The notes beneath the pieces are model-generated. The model saw nothing but the letters and a program-made list of their open reading frames with translations, was not told the DNA's origin and did not search any database. Shown piece after piece: positions 53,422-64,000 of a stretch of DNA of 64,000 nucleotides (positions are counted from its first letter, which is position 1; every line of letters starts with the position of its first letter). The position numbers were made by a program, and so were the translations under genes. This DNA comes from Capitella teleta (Eukaryota; Annelida; Polychaeta; Capitellidae): positions 122,980 through 186,979 of the forward strand of contig KB306649.1 in the NCBI GenBank assembly GCA_000328365.1, written 5' to 3'.

Positions 53422-55622
53422 CCTCCGCGGTTTTCTGGCAGCGTGTCGTCGACTTCCATCTCATTCGTCACCCGCATGGGACAATCTGCTAAATGCCGGG
53501 CGCCGTAAAATGGGCGTCTTCGCGTTATGGCAGTGGATTGACTCTTGAATTCTGAATGGCATAAGCGGCGGGTCTTTTAGCATGAACGTGGGGTGGGCAC
53601 GGTGCTGAATGAATGCAACCGCGGTCCCGGAAGGGGGCTGATGCAATCAAGGTAAAACACACCTCAATAAGGCCAGCGCCCCTGGGAAATCACGCGGTAA
53701 TTGCTCGAAAGACCCCGCAAACCGAAAGCCGAGGAAAAAAAACCCCTTGCAACATACGCTGCTTGCAACCGGCCGGAGGGCTGCGCTGTTTCACTGACCG
53801 GTGTCAGTCAATTAGCTGACATTTGACTGCCTCGCCACCGACGCCTTCTTGGAGAAAAAGACACCGACGAAAAGAAATCCGTAGAGAGACCAGCTACCCT
53901 TGCTTGGTATCAGGCAATCAGCTCCCTTGCCAACCGGGTATACCATCTTCACTGCCCATGCACGTCACGCGGTACTGCCAGCACCCCCGCGCCCTCTCGC
54001 GGACGGGGTCAGTCGAGAAAACAGAATTAGTCACGTGATTCATCTTTTGTTTCGACCCCAAGAAAGCGTAATTGGATTTTTCAAGCAAGGCAAAATGAAT
54101 GCATGGAGCGGGTAGCTGCTGTCAGAAGCAGCACTGTGCAGAGAAAGCCCAAAAGCATTGAATAAAGTTAACCACATCAGTCTGGGCATTGATCACTGCC
54201 TCTCACATCCGTTAATTCATCATGGCAGCTGAATACCATGTCCACTTCGTCTTCTTGCAGACGCATTCTTCGCAGGAGTCCCGGTGATTCTTCTATTTTA
54301 TCAGCGCTGCTGTGGCGGTAATTAAGGCTTCATTGGAGCCCGGCATTTATAATGCATTCAAAAGTGCGTTGGCTGCCTTGACTGATGACCCTCCCTCTCC
54401 TGATCTCTCTCCCCGTAACCCCTTTAATCAACCCTTTTAATTTCTTGAAGATTTGGTATAATTTTTGAATAAATCTTAAAGGGATGGGGAACTAAATTTT
54501 AAGTGATGTTCTATTGACTCATAGCACCAATTGATAGCATTCCGTGCCAAAAACACCATGCCTGGATGCAAGCTTAAGGAAATAATGCATTCCGAATATC
54601 GGGGTTAGCATTGCGCCTATGGGAGAATGGCTTCCATTGCGAAGTATAGGAGGCGAACGTCAGCTGATGGCTTGGTTTGGCTGATGGCTGATTGGTCCCG
54701 TTCCCCTCGTGAAGCTATCGATTTCAGCCAATCAGAGCAGAGCATGTTCGCCATAAAAGGACATCTTTGTTGTTTACGAAACGAAAGCGCATGCGTGGTG
54801 CACTCTGGCTGACCTTTTTACTGTTTCAGGATGAGAAACGTGGTAGGTGTCCTAGAAAATCGCTTGTTAAAATAAGAAAAATAGCGAAAAATATTTTTTG
54901 TTTGCGCCTGACTGGTGGCAAAATGATTATTCTATCTATTTCCGAAAAGAAAATAAAAAAAATATCAAGGGGTTTAGTCGCAGGACACGGTGATATGACG
55001 AGGCCCATTGTAAAAGATGGGGAACTCGGTGTTTCATCACAGCGACTGACGTCACGCCTAATTAGCCTTATATCTCCCGCGAAATCGTTAGCGATGATAT
55101 TCCTTGTGTGGGCCAGGCATAAGAATCATCTTTGGTGCATCAAATAACGACTCAAAGTCCATTTTCAACCAGTTCTCCCTCCCTTTAAGTACTTGGGATG
55201 CACAATCAACAATCATTGGCCAATTCCAATGTCTCAAAAACTTTCGTATTCAAACTGCACAAAATACATCACCGACATGAGTGGGATTTTCCATAGAGTG
55301 AGCGAATGAGGGCACAGAAGCAGAGGAGAATTGCAGAGTCGAAGAAAGGGTGTGACCTTGCGGCACCAGAGGGCATCAGGAGGCTGCCATCCACGCCCTT
55401 CTCCACGCGAATCAATTAAGCCGAGAGCATCCAAGGATGAAAAACATGCTCCCGAATCTGATAAGTCCGATCTGCCTTTGCAAAGGACGGTGACGCTACG
55501 AAAGATAGAACACAGAATGAAAATTAGTTCACGGCGTTGCGGTCCCTTTGGAATATCCCACGTACGCATCCAACCGTCCAGAGCTATGCAATATGGTACA
55601 GCACCAATATAATTGTTTTCTT

Positions 55623-55741
55623 TTTCAGAGAATGTGGTAACTGATTATAATATATTATATTGTAATCTGTTTCAGAGAATAACTGATTACAATATATTAT
55701 ATTATAATCAGTTATCGTATTATCTGAAATGAAACAAATCT
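55623..55741. repeat. Tandemly duplicated palindrome
   Basis: Two copies of a ~45-bp unit (TTTCAGAGAAT..AACTGATTA then an ATATATTATATT core) lie head to tail. The second is itself a palindrome, AACTGATTA..TAATCAGTT, enclosed by TTTCAGA..TCTGAAA. Confidence 0.85.
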
Positions 55742-58218
55742 TTCTTCAGCGGTGGGTTTAAGATACAAAGGCTATTAAGAATGTACTCGGATAATAATCG
55801 CGTCGAGCACCGAACGCTTCAAGATGAGGTCCAGAGGTGCTCACTTTCGAGGTCAGCACTGACCAATGGGCAACCTTAGGGCCAAGAGAGAGGGTCAAGC
55901 GGCTAATAGGGGACATGCGCCTCAAAGCGAGCACCAAATGAACTGCTTACCAGATCACTGATAAGCTATTCACGCCGACTTAGATGCTGATACGGTTCTT
56001 CTTGACTTCCAGAGCACAACAGAGAAATCATCCTGCGATGGTAGAGATTAAAACATTAAATCACACTGAGTACATTCAGCTCTTAGTGGTATTTCGTTTG
56101 TTTCACAGAATTTGCTGACGAATGCAATGCCATGGTGACAGTGCTGAAGAATATATCAAACTGTTCTAGCCTTGACATTAGTATTGCGTACATTTATCCT
56201 ACTACGCGGAGAGTTGAGTTCTTTTGTTTGTTTGACACCGCAGAGCAAGTCCGCTCTGTCCGTGACAGCTTCTCACGGCCGATTTATTCCACCGTATGAG
56301 CTATTCACGGATGCTGCTCTGGCTGCGAGATTGAACGGAGCTGCAATGGCGATCACGGGCCGGCGGCGACAACAGAAGCCGCCTCATAATAGCAAAAGCC
56401 CCGCGACATTCGGCACTTGAGCTGCGAGGCACCTGATCATTTTGTGGCAATTTCATTAGCCTTGCCTGCCCTCACACTCTATGAATTCAGCGGACGGTGA
56501 GCGCCTGACAATGGTGCTAGGTAACGAACCTCCATTTGAGCCGGGAGGGCTGGCCGGCGCCACGAGGCCTGCTTGAGCAGCCTATGCAAGTACGCCTAAA
56601 TTTTATGACATCGACATTAACCGGGTGCATCAATGGAATTACCATTAGGCGAGCGATGTAGATTAGCAACGATGCACATATTTCGCTGTCCTTATACTAT
56701 ATGAGGGGAAAGAACCTTCTGCTCAAATGATGAGGAACGATACCTGATTGGTGGCGGTGTTTGCGCCGATTCGAGAGTCGGAGCGACCGACGCCTCGTAC
56801 CCAAGGACGAGCAATGTCGCCGCTTAAACACAGCTCTATTTGCTAACGCTTTAAGCTCTTTGGGAAAGGAGTTCGTGGTGCACGCCGTTGTGAGCAGTTG
56901 CAACCTACAAGACCTCCGTGTGCCCGGTCACCGTCAGTTCCCACGGTAACCCACCTCAACTGAATTCTGCCATTTACAAAGACTTGACCGGCGTGTAGAG
57001 AGCGTTGCCTTCAAGCGCCCGATTTCGGCTTTGTCAGCAGTGAAAGAGCCATCAGCGCTTTTCAGCAAGCGCACCTCCAGGGATGTCTCCATCATATTTA
57101 TCATCGCAGCCTCCTCCTCCTCCAAGCAGCAAATACCTCTTCCTTGCCTCCTCTTTTTTTTTTCCTGTCTCCTTCTTTTTCTCTTCATAATCTTCATCAT
57201 TCATTCACTCTGGATTCCGGCCACCATCTGCCCACAGTGACGTCATGGAATAGCCCTGACGCCTGAGTGTCATGTGCAAAGCATCCACAAGACGGATGGA
57301 AAGGAGTAAGGAGGCGAGCTGCCCGCATTGCAGCCTGTATATCCATCTGGACGATAAGCTCTGATGATGTAAAACGGTTGGCGAACGGCTGCATGACGCC
57401 AGCAAAGCGGCGAGTGACTGGACTGCCGAAACGACCGGGCTGGTGATCGGTCGGAGAGCACGAGCCGATAAATAGTGCTTATCGGGCAACCCTTCCGATA
57501 ATGGGTAACGGTTATGCCTTGGGTATAAATACTACTAGCTGTTCCAGGAAACTGCATTGGATGCATGCCATGGTGTCGATGCAGGATTGAACAGGTTAGC
57601 CGAGCCCCCAACTTCCGATGCAAAACATGCTTAATTTATAAACGCCTCTGTTTACGTGAGTGCAGGTCACATAATTGCACTGTCATGATTTCACCTACGG
57701 CTGAGATTTTCTAGTGAGGGGTTATTTGCTAAGACGCTTATGTGAACTTGTAAAAGTGATTTAATCAAGCCAACATGCGATATGTACCTGTGAAATGATT
57801 GCAGCAGGTGAGCCTCTATACTTCCTGGATAGCAGTTGGCCCATCATCGTCGCGATGAATCTAACTAAAAAACCTTCAAGGCTGGGTCACAACTGATTGT
57901 GACGAAATGAACATGGCATGTTTGGAGCATTCCTTTGGCACACGTACTGTCTATTCGCTTGATTCTGTGGCCTATAATGTACATTGAATAATACGAATAC
58001 CATCGATGAGTGTAATGACCGCTTAAGGTATTATATGGTAGTCTGGTTACCAAGTCCGTCCTGGTTATATATAAACGACGGAGCAGACGCTGTTTGAGTT
58101 GAAAAAGCACAACACATGGTCACATACAGGTCCACAACCACCCCTCCCTCCCTCACAGTCATTTCTCAACGGCCTTTCCGGAAACTCACCTGGTATGAAC
58201 CAATGGCATAAAACAAGT

Positions 58219-58245
58219 GAGAAAGAGTGAGAGATAGAGAAAGAA

Positions 58246-58279
<34 letters not shown>
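58219..58279 (+). repeat. (GA)n purine tract
   Basis: Imperfect then perfect GA dinucleotides. It lies in a gene-free region; GA tracts can bind GAGA-type factors, which is not shown here. Confidence 0.9.
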
Positions 58280-61200
58280 CAAAGCAAAGCTTAGCAGGTG
58301 GCAAAATGGTACAGCGCCATCAAAGACAAGTCTCGATGCAGGATAGAATAGGAGAGGTCGCGGCATCCCTGGAGTTCGATTCATCTTGCTCAGTGGAGTA
58401 TCGGAGAAGCATGTTGATTGCCGCATTATAATGCGCCATCAGCAGCCAGCGACAGATGTAATAATTACCACAGCGCCCCGAGACTTGGGCTCTTCATCTG
58501 ATCATTGCTGGCAGACGAGGATTAAAGGCAACGCCGCAATCACGATTTCGATTCACAGGCCGAGATTGCAGGCCGAACGCCAGTGCAATTACACGGGAAT
58601 CTGAGGAGGTAATGAAGTCGCTGGGCAAAGAGGCGTCGTGGTGTCAATAATCTGTTTGTGAGAACGTGCTTGGCTGACTGAATAGGCAGGTGAGCAGACG
58701 AAGGAGTCCCCAGTGACTCCTCAGCATGCAACATGCAGGAGCAACGCGGATGGACCGACACCTGGGGTCCCACAAAGCGCTCTCCGGAAAAGCCAAATCG
58801 ATTCACTTGTATGATAATCTAGTACTGGATTAGTGCTGAATGTGGCGAGCATAAAGATTGGATGATGGGACATTCAGTCACGTGGTAATCGCTCCTCGGG
58901 GCTCCTGTTCGAGAGCAAAACCGTAAATCTTGACAACATGAATGTTAAGACCAAGTTGAAAGATGATTAAAGCTAGTTTTACAAGCCCCGCTTTCTCGGA
59001 AGATTGCGGCAAAAAAAATTAAAAAGTCCGCCTCCGTGAGCGATAATCAGGCAGCTTGAGGTGTTGAGTCTCTAGCCGAAAGGTGCGTTATGAATGCCAC
59101 GCTAAGAAGTGAGTTGTGAGCTTAATTGAAAGCGCACGACGATAGCGCCTGACCTAATCCTGTAACTAAGCCAATACGCGCCCTCGCCTACCTCGGATGA
59201 AAGGCACGAAGATGAGTTTTAGCTCCATTAAGATGGAAATGGCAATTCGATTGCAACTTATTCCCTGGTTACCGTGGTTGCTATAGCGTCGGCGAGAAGA
59301 GCTGTCATTTCGACGGGGCGTCCCCTGAAGACAGTTGCAGTTCAGCGTCTTGACCTCATCTCACCAAAGCTCATTTTTTGTGAGATATCATTTGAACAGC
59401 TCTATCATGGTTAGCCATTACATCAGCAGTGACAGCGTTGACTACCATCATTTTCACTCACTTCGCTCTTTCATTCACCCTGGAGTAAATGAATAAGCGT
59501 TGATTGGACCATGCATCCGGCACACTGCGACCCTGGGCGGCGACGAGGGCTGTCAATATTTTTCTTCACGTCATCTAAAAGAGGTCCTTCAAGGGTGGAA
59601 CGCCGGGATACATAGGAGTGCAACGAGGGATTGGGGATGAGCAGTGTTGGCGTGAAATGCCCGAAAAGATAAATTATTATTTTATTGAGCATGGGATCGA
59701 TTTTTTCCCTTCAAGGATAACACCACGCTGTTATGTAATTGACCCCTTTGGTGGCGTTACATTTAAAGTGGGTTTCGGGAACTTCTGTCTCTTCGCATAT
59801 AAGGGATACATATCACTTAATGAAATTGTACGGTTTGATTCATCAGAAGCCTACTTATGACAGGAGCTCTATCTCTTTAAAGAGCAGATTACATAGCAGA
59901 AATGTGATGATTTATAAAACAACCAGACATTCAGTTTTGCATGACGTAGTTACATGTGAAGAGGTCACGCCTCAGGATCAGTATTGCGCAACACCTAGCT
60001 AATACTTAGCAATTGAGTAATTGATACACACCCAGGAAAAGGCACGGAAGGGAATGGCTACGCGATGTGCAAACAGCCCAAGGCACACATTGGTGCGTAG
60101 AGTGATGAGATGAACAAGTACATGCAGCCACCAGGACGCGTGACGCAATATGACAATGTAGTTCTATCAGCTGCAATCATCAGCAATTGGCACTCAAATC
60201 GGACAGTTCTTTTGTTGCTGTACGGCAAAAATAGAATGGAAATTTATGCTTTTTCTTTCTCTGATCGAATCTTTGGCTGCCAAGCTTTTCAATCGCCCAC
60301 GGACGGTGGCGCCCCCGCCCGGCCATGTTGGATGCGGGATTGGTGCCTACTTCCGCTCATGGCGGGTGCCGGAAATGAAGCGGTGAATATATTGAGGAGC
60401 GATTTCTTGTGGAGAAATTCAGCTGACCTGTGCGAACCTCTATAGCATGCCTATTGGCACAGTTGATTGTACAGAAGAATGCATTCACAGATGTAATGCT
60501 GTGGTGCACTTAGGTCAACCCACAAAGAACCGAATCTACCGATAGAATGCTGCGTTTCATATCAAAACCACCTGCATCCACCTGCCTCCTCTGTTCCACC
60601 TGAGCCTCTTGTGTCCTTCGTTTAATAAGTAGAATTATAATAGGATTGTCATGAGGTGGCCTGCGGCATAGATGGTGCTAGAGGGTGCAGACTACAGGCT
60701 GATCTAGCACGAAGGATGTCCCAATCTGCATATCTATGCCAGGTGCCTTTCAAGAGGCCTCAACTCAGTGAGGTCCTCAGTGACGAGGTCATCAGCAGAT
60801 GTCTGTGCTGTAGCCTGGCATCTATACTTGGTATATTGATTAGATGAGCTGTGGTGAATTATTAATATGAGGGTAAGTCGACCTGCATAGCGCGAATTAT
60901 TCATCCAAAGCAAGTTTATCATGGTGCAGGTTTTTATCAAAGACAGAAAAAAAACTAGGTTTAGACAGAATTACAAAGGAACAAGGCTCTGACTTCAGCG
61001 CGCAAGATGTCTAATGCATAAGCACACTCTGGTAGGGCAGTAATTACCTCCATAAATGCACGCATATGCTAGTCTTTGTTGACAGGTACTCATTGGACAC
61101 ACTGTCCGTGATTGTCTTATGTCTGGCTAACTCCTACTCGAAGGTGCGAATTGTGGGTTGACATAGACACAAACTACAAAAAGTTAATTCAGGTACTCGT

Positions 61201-61791
61201 TGAATTAATTTGGTTTTGCAATTTATCTCATATTCCTTGCATCCCATTGCCACCGACAGAAGAGAGACTGCATTGAAGGTATAACAGCCAGGCATTGGCA
61301 GATAAGTCGAGATAAGGCGAGAAGAGAGATGAAGTGAGCTCATCTGAATGATTTTCATCAGCCGGGTGATGATTCTAAGACGCGGTTGGTATCCACAACG
61401 ATCAATGGGGATAATAAAAAAAGGAGAAGAAAAAGGCAAAAGGATGGGGATCAAGTGGAAAGAAGACTGCGACTGAAAGCAAACCAGGCAAAAACTCATC
61501 AAACCAACGGCTGATGTAGGAGTTGGGAAGCTGAGCACCGAGATTTAACAGAGCTGAGAAAAGGCAGTGAGCAATAATTAGCACTGATCGTGGTCGTTGC
61601 TTGATGAAGGCAATGCAGTTGGTTGTCCGTGGTAATCCCTATCACGGGGCACACACAGAGAGAAAGAGAGACTTATCCCCTGGAAGGAAGGAAGGAACTG
61701 GGGAAAGGGAGGTCATACCAGGTGAGCTCAAGGGTTGGGTGCCAATCAATGCGGTGCAGATTATCGCTGTTTTTATTCTGAATAGAAGGTA

Positions 61792-61829
61792 TACGTCATT
61801 AGGTACGTAGGACGTCACTAATGACGTCA
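61792..61829. promoter_or_regulatory. Clustered CRE-like sites
   Basis: TACGTCAT (61792-61799), GACGTCAC (61811-61818) and a full palindromic TGACGTCA (61822-61829) in 38 bp. These match CREB/ATF binding sites. No nearby gene is visible, so function is open. Confidence 0.4.
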
Positions 61830-64000
61830 CGGTTTCATAGCAGAGATTAGAGGGGGCGATCGGAATGGGAAGCACGTTGAGGGCCAGTGGACTGCGACGG
61901 AGCGAGTGGGCATCAGTTACTTCCAATGCCCCATAGAGAGCGACTTGAGCGATGAGGGTCAGAAGAAGGCTTAGGTAGCAACACTTGCATGCACACAGGG
62001 AGGGGCAAGCGATGTTACATAGGGACGCCTGGCGGATGCATCTCACGAAACCGAGCATCGATAACTTGATTGGCGACCGATCGCCACCGACGCCACATCA
62101 GTCGCCTCTTTCGGTCCAATTCCCGGGTCTGTAACGCACTTCGTTTGACGGCGGTGGCTTCAAAGGAGATAACAGCGATATGGCCCAATCTGTCTCGGTC
62201 GCCTCAGAACTCGAGATAATTTCGGTCTGCGGCTGTGCGAAAATTGAGATACAGTATTGGTCTTATTTGGATCTCGCCCTTTCAAAATTGGAGGTATAGA
62301 AATGTATGTAACAATTTGTTATAATAAGCTCAGGAAGCGACTGCTGCTTCATCATGGAACCCATAATTCACTATTTGCGGTGAGAAAGTCAATCGCAGCA
62401 GGTATTTCCGTCTGCGATTTTTGCGACACCTTGGTGGGGTATAAAAAATGGATTCGTATTCTGCGATACTGACGATATAGATGGGATCGTGTCTCTCAAA
62501 GTGTATACAATGCTGCTCATACCTCATCCATGCTGTCAAACAGTTTCTTCTTGCTGAAATATCTCAAGTGCAAAATGAATGGTATGAAGCAAGACGGGCG
62601 GCAGCAGACAGCAAGATGCCATCACACGATGCCTTAGATAAGATCGGCCAGGAATTTGCGCAACGTCCTGTTACGGATCCTGCGTCTAAATCAAATCAAC
62701 CCTTGGGCGTTTGATTCCTGGGTCCTTTCTCTCTCACATCGATTTCATGCCGTTTGAAAAGAGGGTGCATGCCGATCTCAGTGCGTGATGGGCTCAAGTC
62801 TCAGCATTCAATTCGTCAGGCAGAAGACGAAGAAGAAAAACGGCGTGATATAATTAATAAAAAGTGCCACGGGCCTGGTGGGTTGCGCGCCGCGCGGACG
62901 GACCCCGCAAAAGGATTAATTCGCAAAATGCAAGTGACATGATGGCTTTGCGCCGACAAATGAGCTTGGGCTGTTACGGAAGGGGCGGTCAGGTGGAGAG
63001 CACACTGACCGTTATGACAGCAGGCCTTTAGATTAGGTCGAATAATCTCGGGGAAGAGAGGGAAAAATGTTGTAATTTACAAACGAAAGCCCGAGGGAAA
63101 GGCAGGGAAGAAGACGCAGGGCCGAAGAAGGGGTTGTTGATTCAGTTTTATCCCATCTGCAAAACAAGAATAACGATTCCACGGAAAACGTATGCGACAT
63201 ATATGCAAGGGAAGTAAAACAAATATTCCCACGAGGGAAGAAAGGGCGATCACAAAGGAGAAAGGGCAAGATGAAGGGAAGATCGAACACTACGAAACAA
63301 ACCAGATCTCATTAAAGATGCATATACTGTATATATTATGTAATGTAATATACAGCCGATAGCCATGCCCTGCATGATCATGTTATGTACAAAGAGTACA
63401 CCCACTGCTGAAACCAATTAGTCGGAGACAAATTTGGGGTCTACCAAAAAGAACACCAACCATGTTTTTATATCTTTACTTCCTTTATTTTTTCCTTTCA
63501 TCTTCTTGGTTTTTTTTTCCTTGTTGAAGAAGGAAGAAATAGAAAGAATAGGAATAAAAGGTTTGTCGTAAATTTAATTTCTCTGATTGATTGGAGTTGT
63601 GTGCGTTGAATGCGCACGGCGTAATTATGTGAAGCTTCCCGTCGGTGGCAAATTGAACTTGCGACAACCATCGAGTACTGACAGGGCCAATGTCACCAAT
63701 CTGCTTCTACAAATGCAATCCCAGCCTCCTCTTCCCCTCCACGTGGCTCCTCCAGATTCGGTTTATCAGGATCCCTTGAGAGCGTAATGAGGCGCTCCTC
63801 CCGCGTCAGGAGAAGTGGCAACACAAGAGCAAAGTGACATCACTGAGCGATAATTGGTGTAAAATGCCGTTCCGTTCGCACTCAGCTCAAACTCGCATTC
63901 GTTTGCCCACCGCTGACATACAAGCCCCTCGGCTGAAGTTACGACGGATATAGCAAACATTGAGAGGGGTGTTATTAGAACTGCATGTTGGCTACGGAAT

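Larger units (their letters stand above)
46462..64000. other. 17.5-kb region without supportable exons
   Basis: Frames are all short and without domain signal. The sequence is less AT-rich than the left half and is mostly unique. It is upstream of the ROCO gene and may hold its first exon and regulatory DNA. Purine/pyrimidine tracts at 57107-57200 and 63475-63565, the GA tract, palindromes and CRE cluster are the only structures I see. Confidence 0.55.

Noticed and set aside
57520-57610. B-box-like TGTTCAATCC on the minus strand, possible tRNA
   Set aside because: No matching A box or cloverleaf pairing; no tRNA gene is supportable in the window.

Overview
The window is animal genomic DNA. 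Genes are split by GT-AG introns, intergenic space is large and AT-rich, and there are homopolymer tracts, microsatellites, a tRNA-derived SINE and one 50-base assembly gap (N's at 31319-31368). The kinase-less ankyrin-LRR-Roc-COR gene and the proteinase K-like secreted protease would suit a marine deuterostome, with an echinoderm such as a sea urchin as my first guess. That is inference from gene content only; no marker in the window fixes the species.

Layout. Positions 1-21115 are AT-rich and gene-poor. They hold one copy of a ~456-bp dispersed repeat (7-461), a ~43-bp minisatellite (5397-5572), three SINE copies of one family (6236-6362, 12555-12811 and the intact 15375-15705 with a perfect 15-bp target-site duplication), a diverged ~190-bp tandem repeat (7980-8565), an element with terminal inverted repeats (10570-11465), a long (AT)n and a long AAT/ATT microsatellite. 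At 21116-22291 (minus) lies a complete single-exon subtilase with signal peptide, I9-like propeptide and a full catalytic triad. A second copy of the dispersed repeat is at 26555-27012, followed by featureless intergenic DNA and the assembly gap.

The main gene is on the minus strand from about 46461 down to 33260. Four exons can be placed with good splice signals and all junctions in phase 0: 46461-45835 (Ser/Pro-rich head plus ankyrin cap), 40403-40293 (ankyrin), 38751-38629 (ankyrin) and 36784-33260 (LRRs, Roc GTPase, COR, Ser/acidic linker, C-terminal module). Together they encode about 1461 residues of a ROCO-family protein with no kinase domain. The first exon(s) may lie further upstream.

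The right-hand 17 kb (46462-64000) contains no exon I can support. It is less AT-rich, with short simple repeats, palindromes and clustered CRE-like sites. The protease and the ROCO gene show no sequence evidence of working together: one product is secreted, the other is a cytoplasmic signalling scaffold. I saw no retroviral, LTR or other capsid- or envelope-bearing element.
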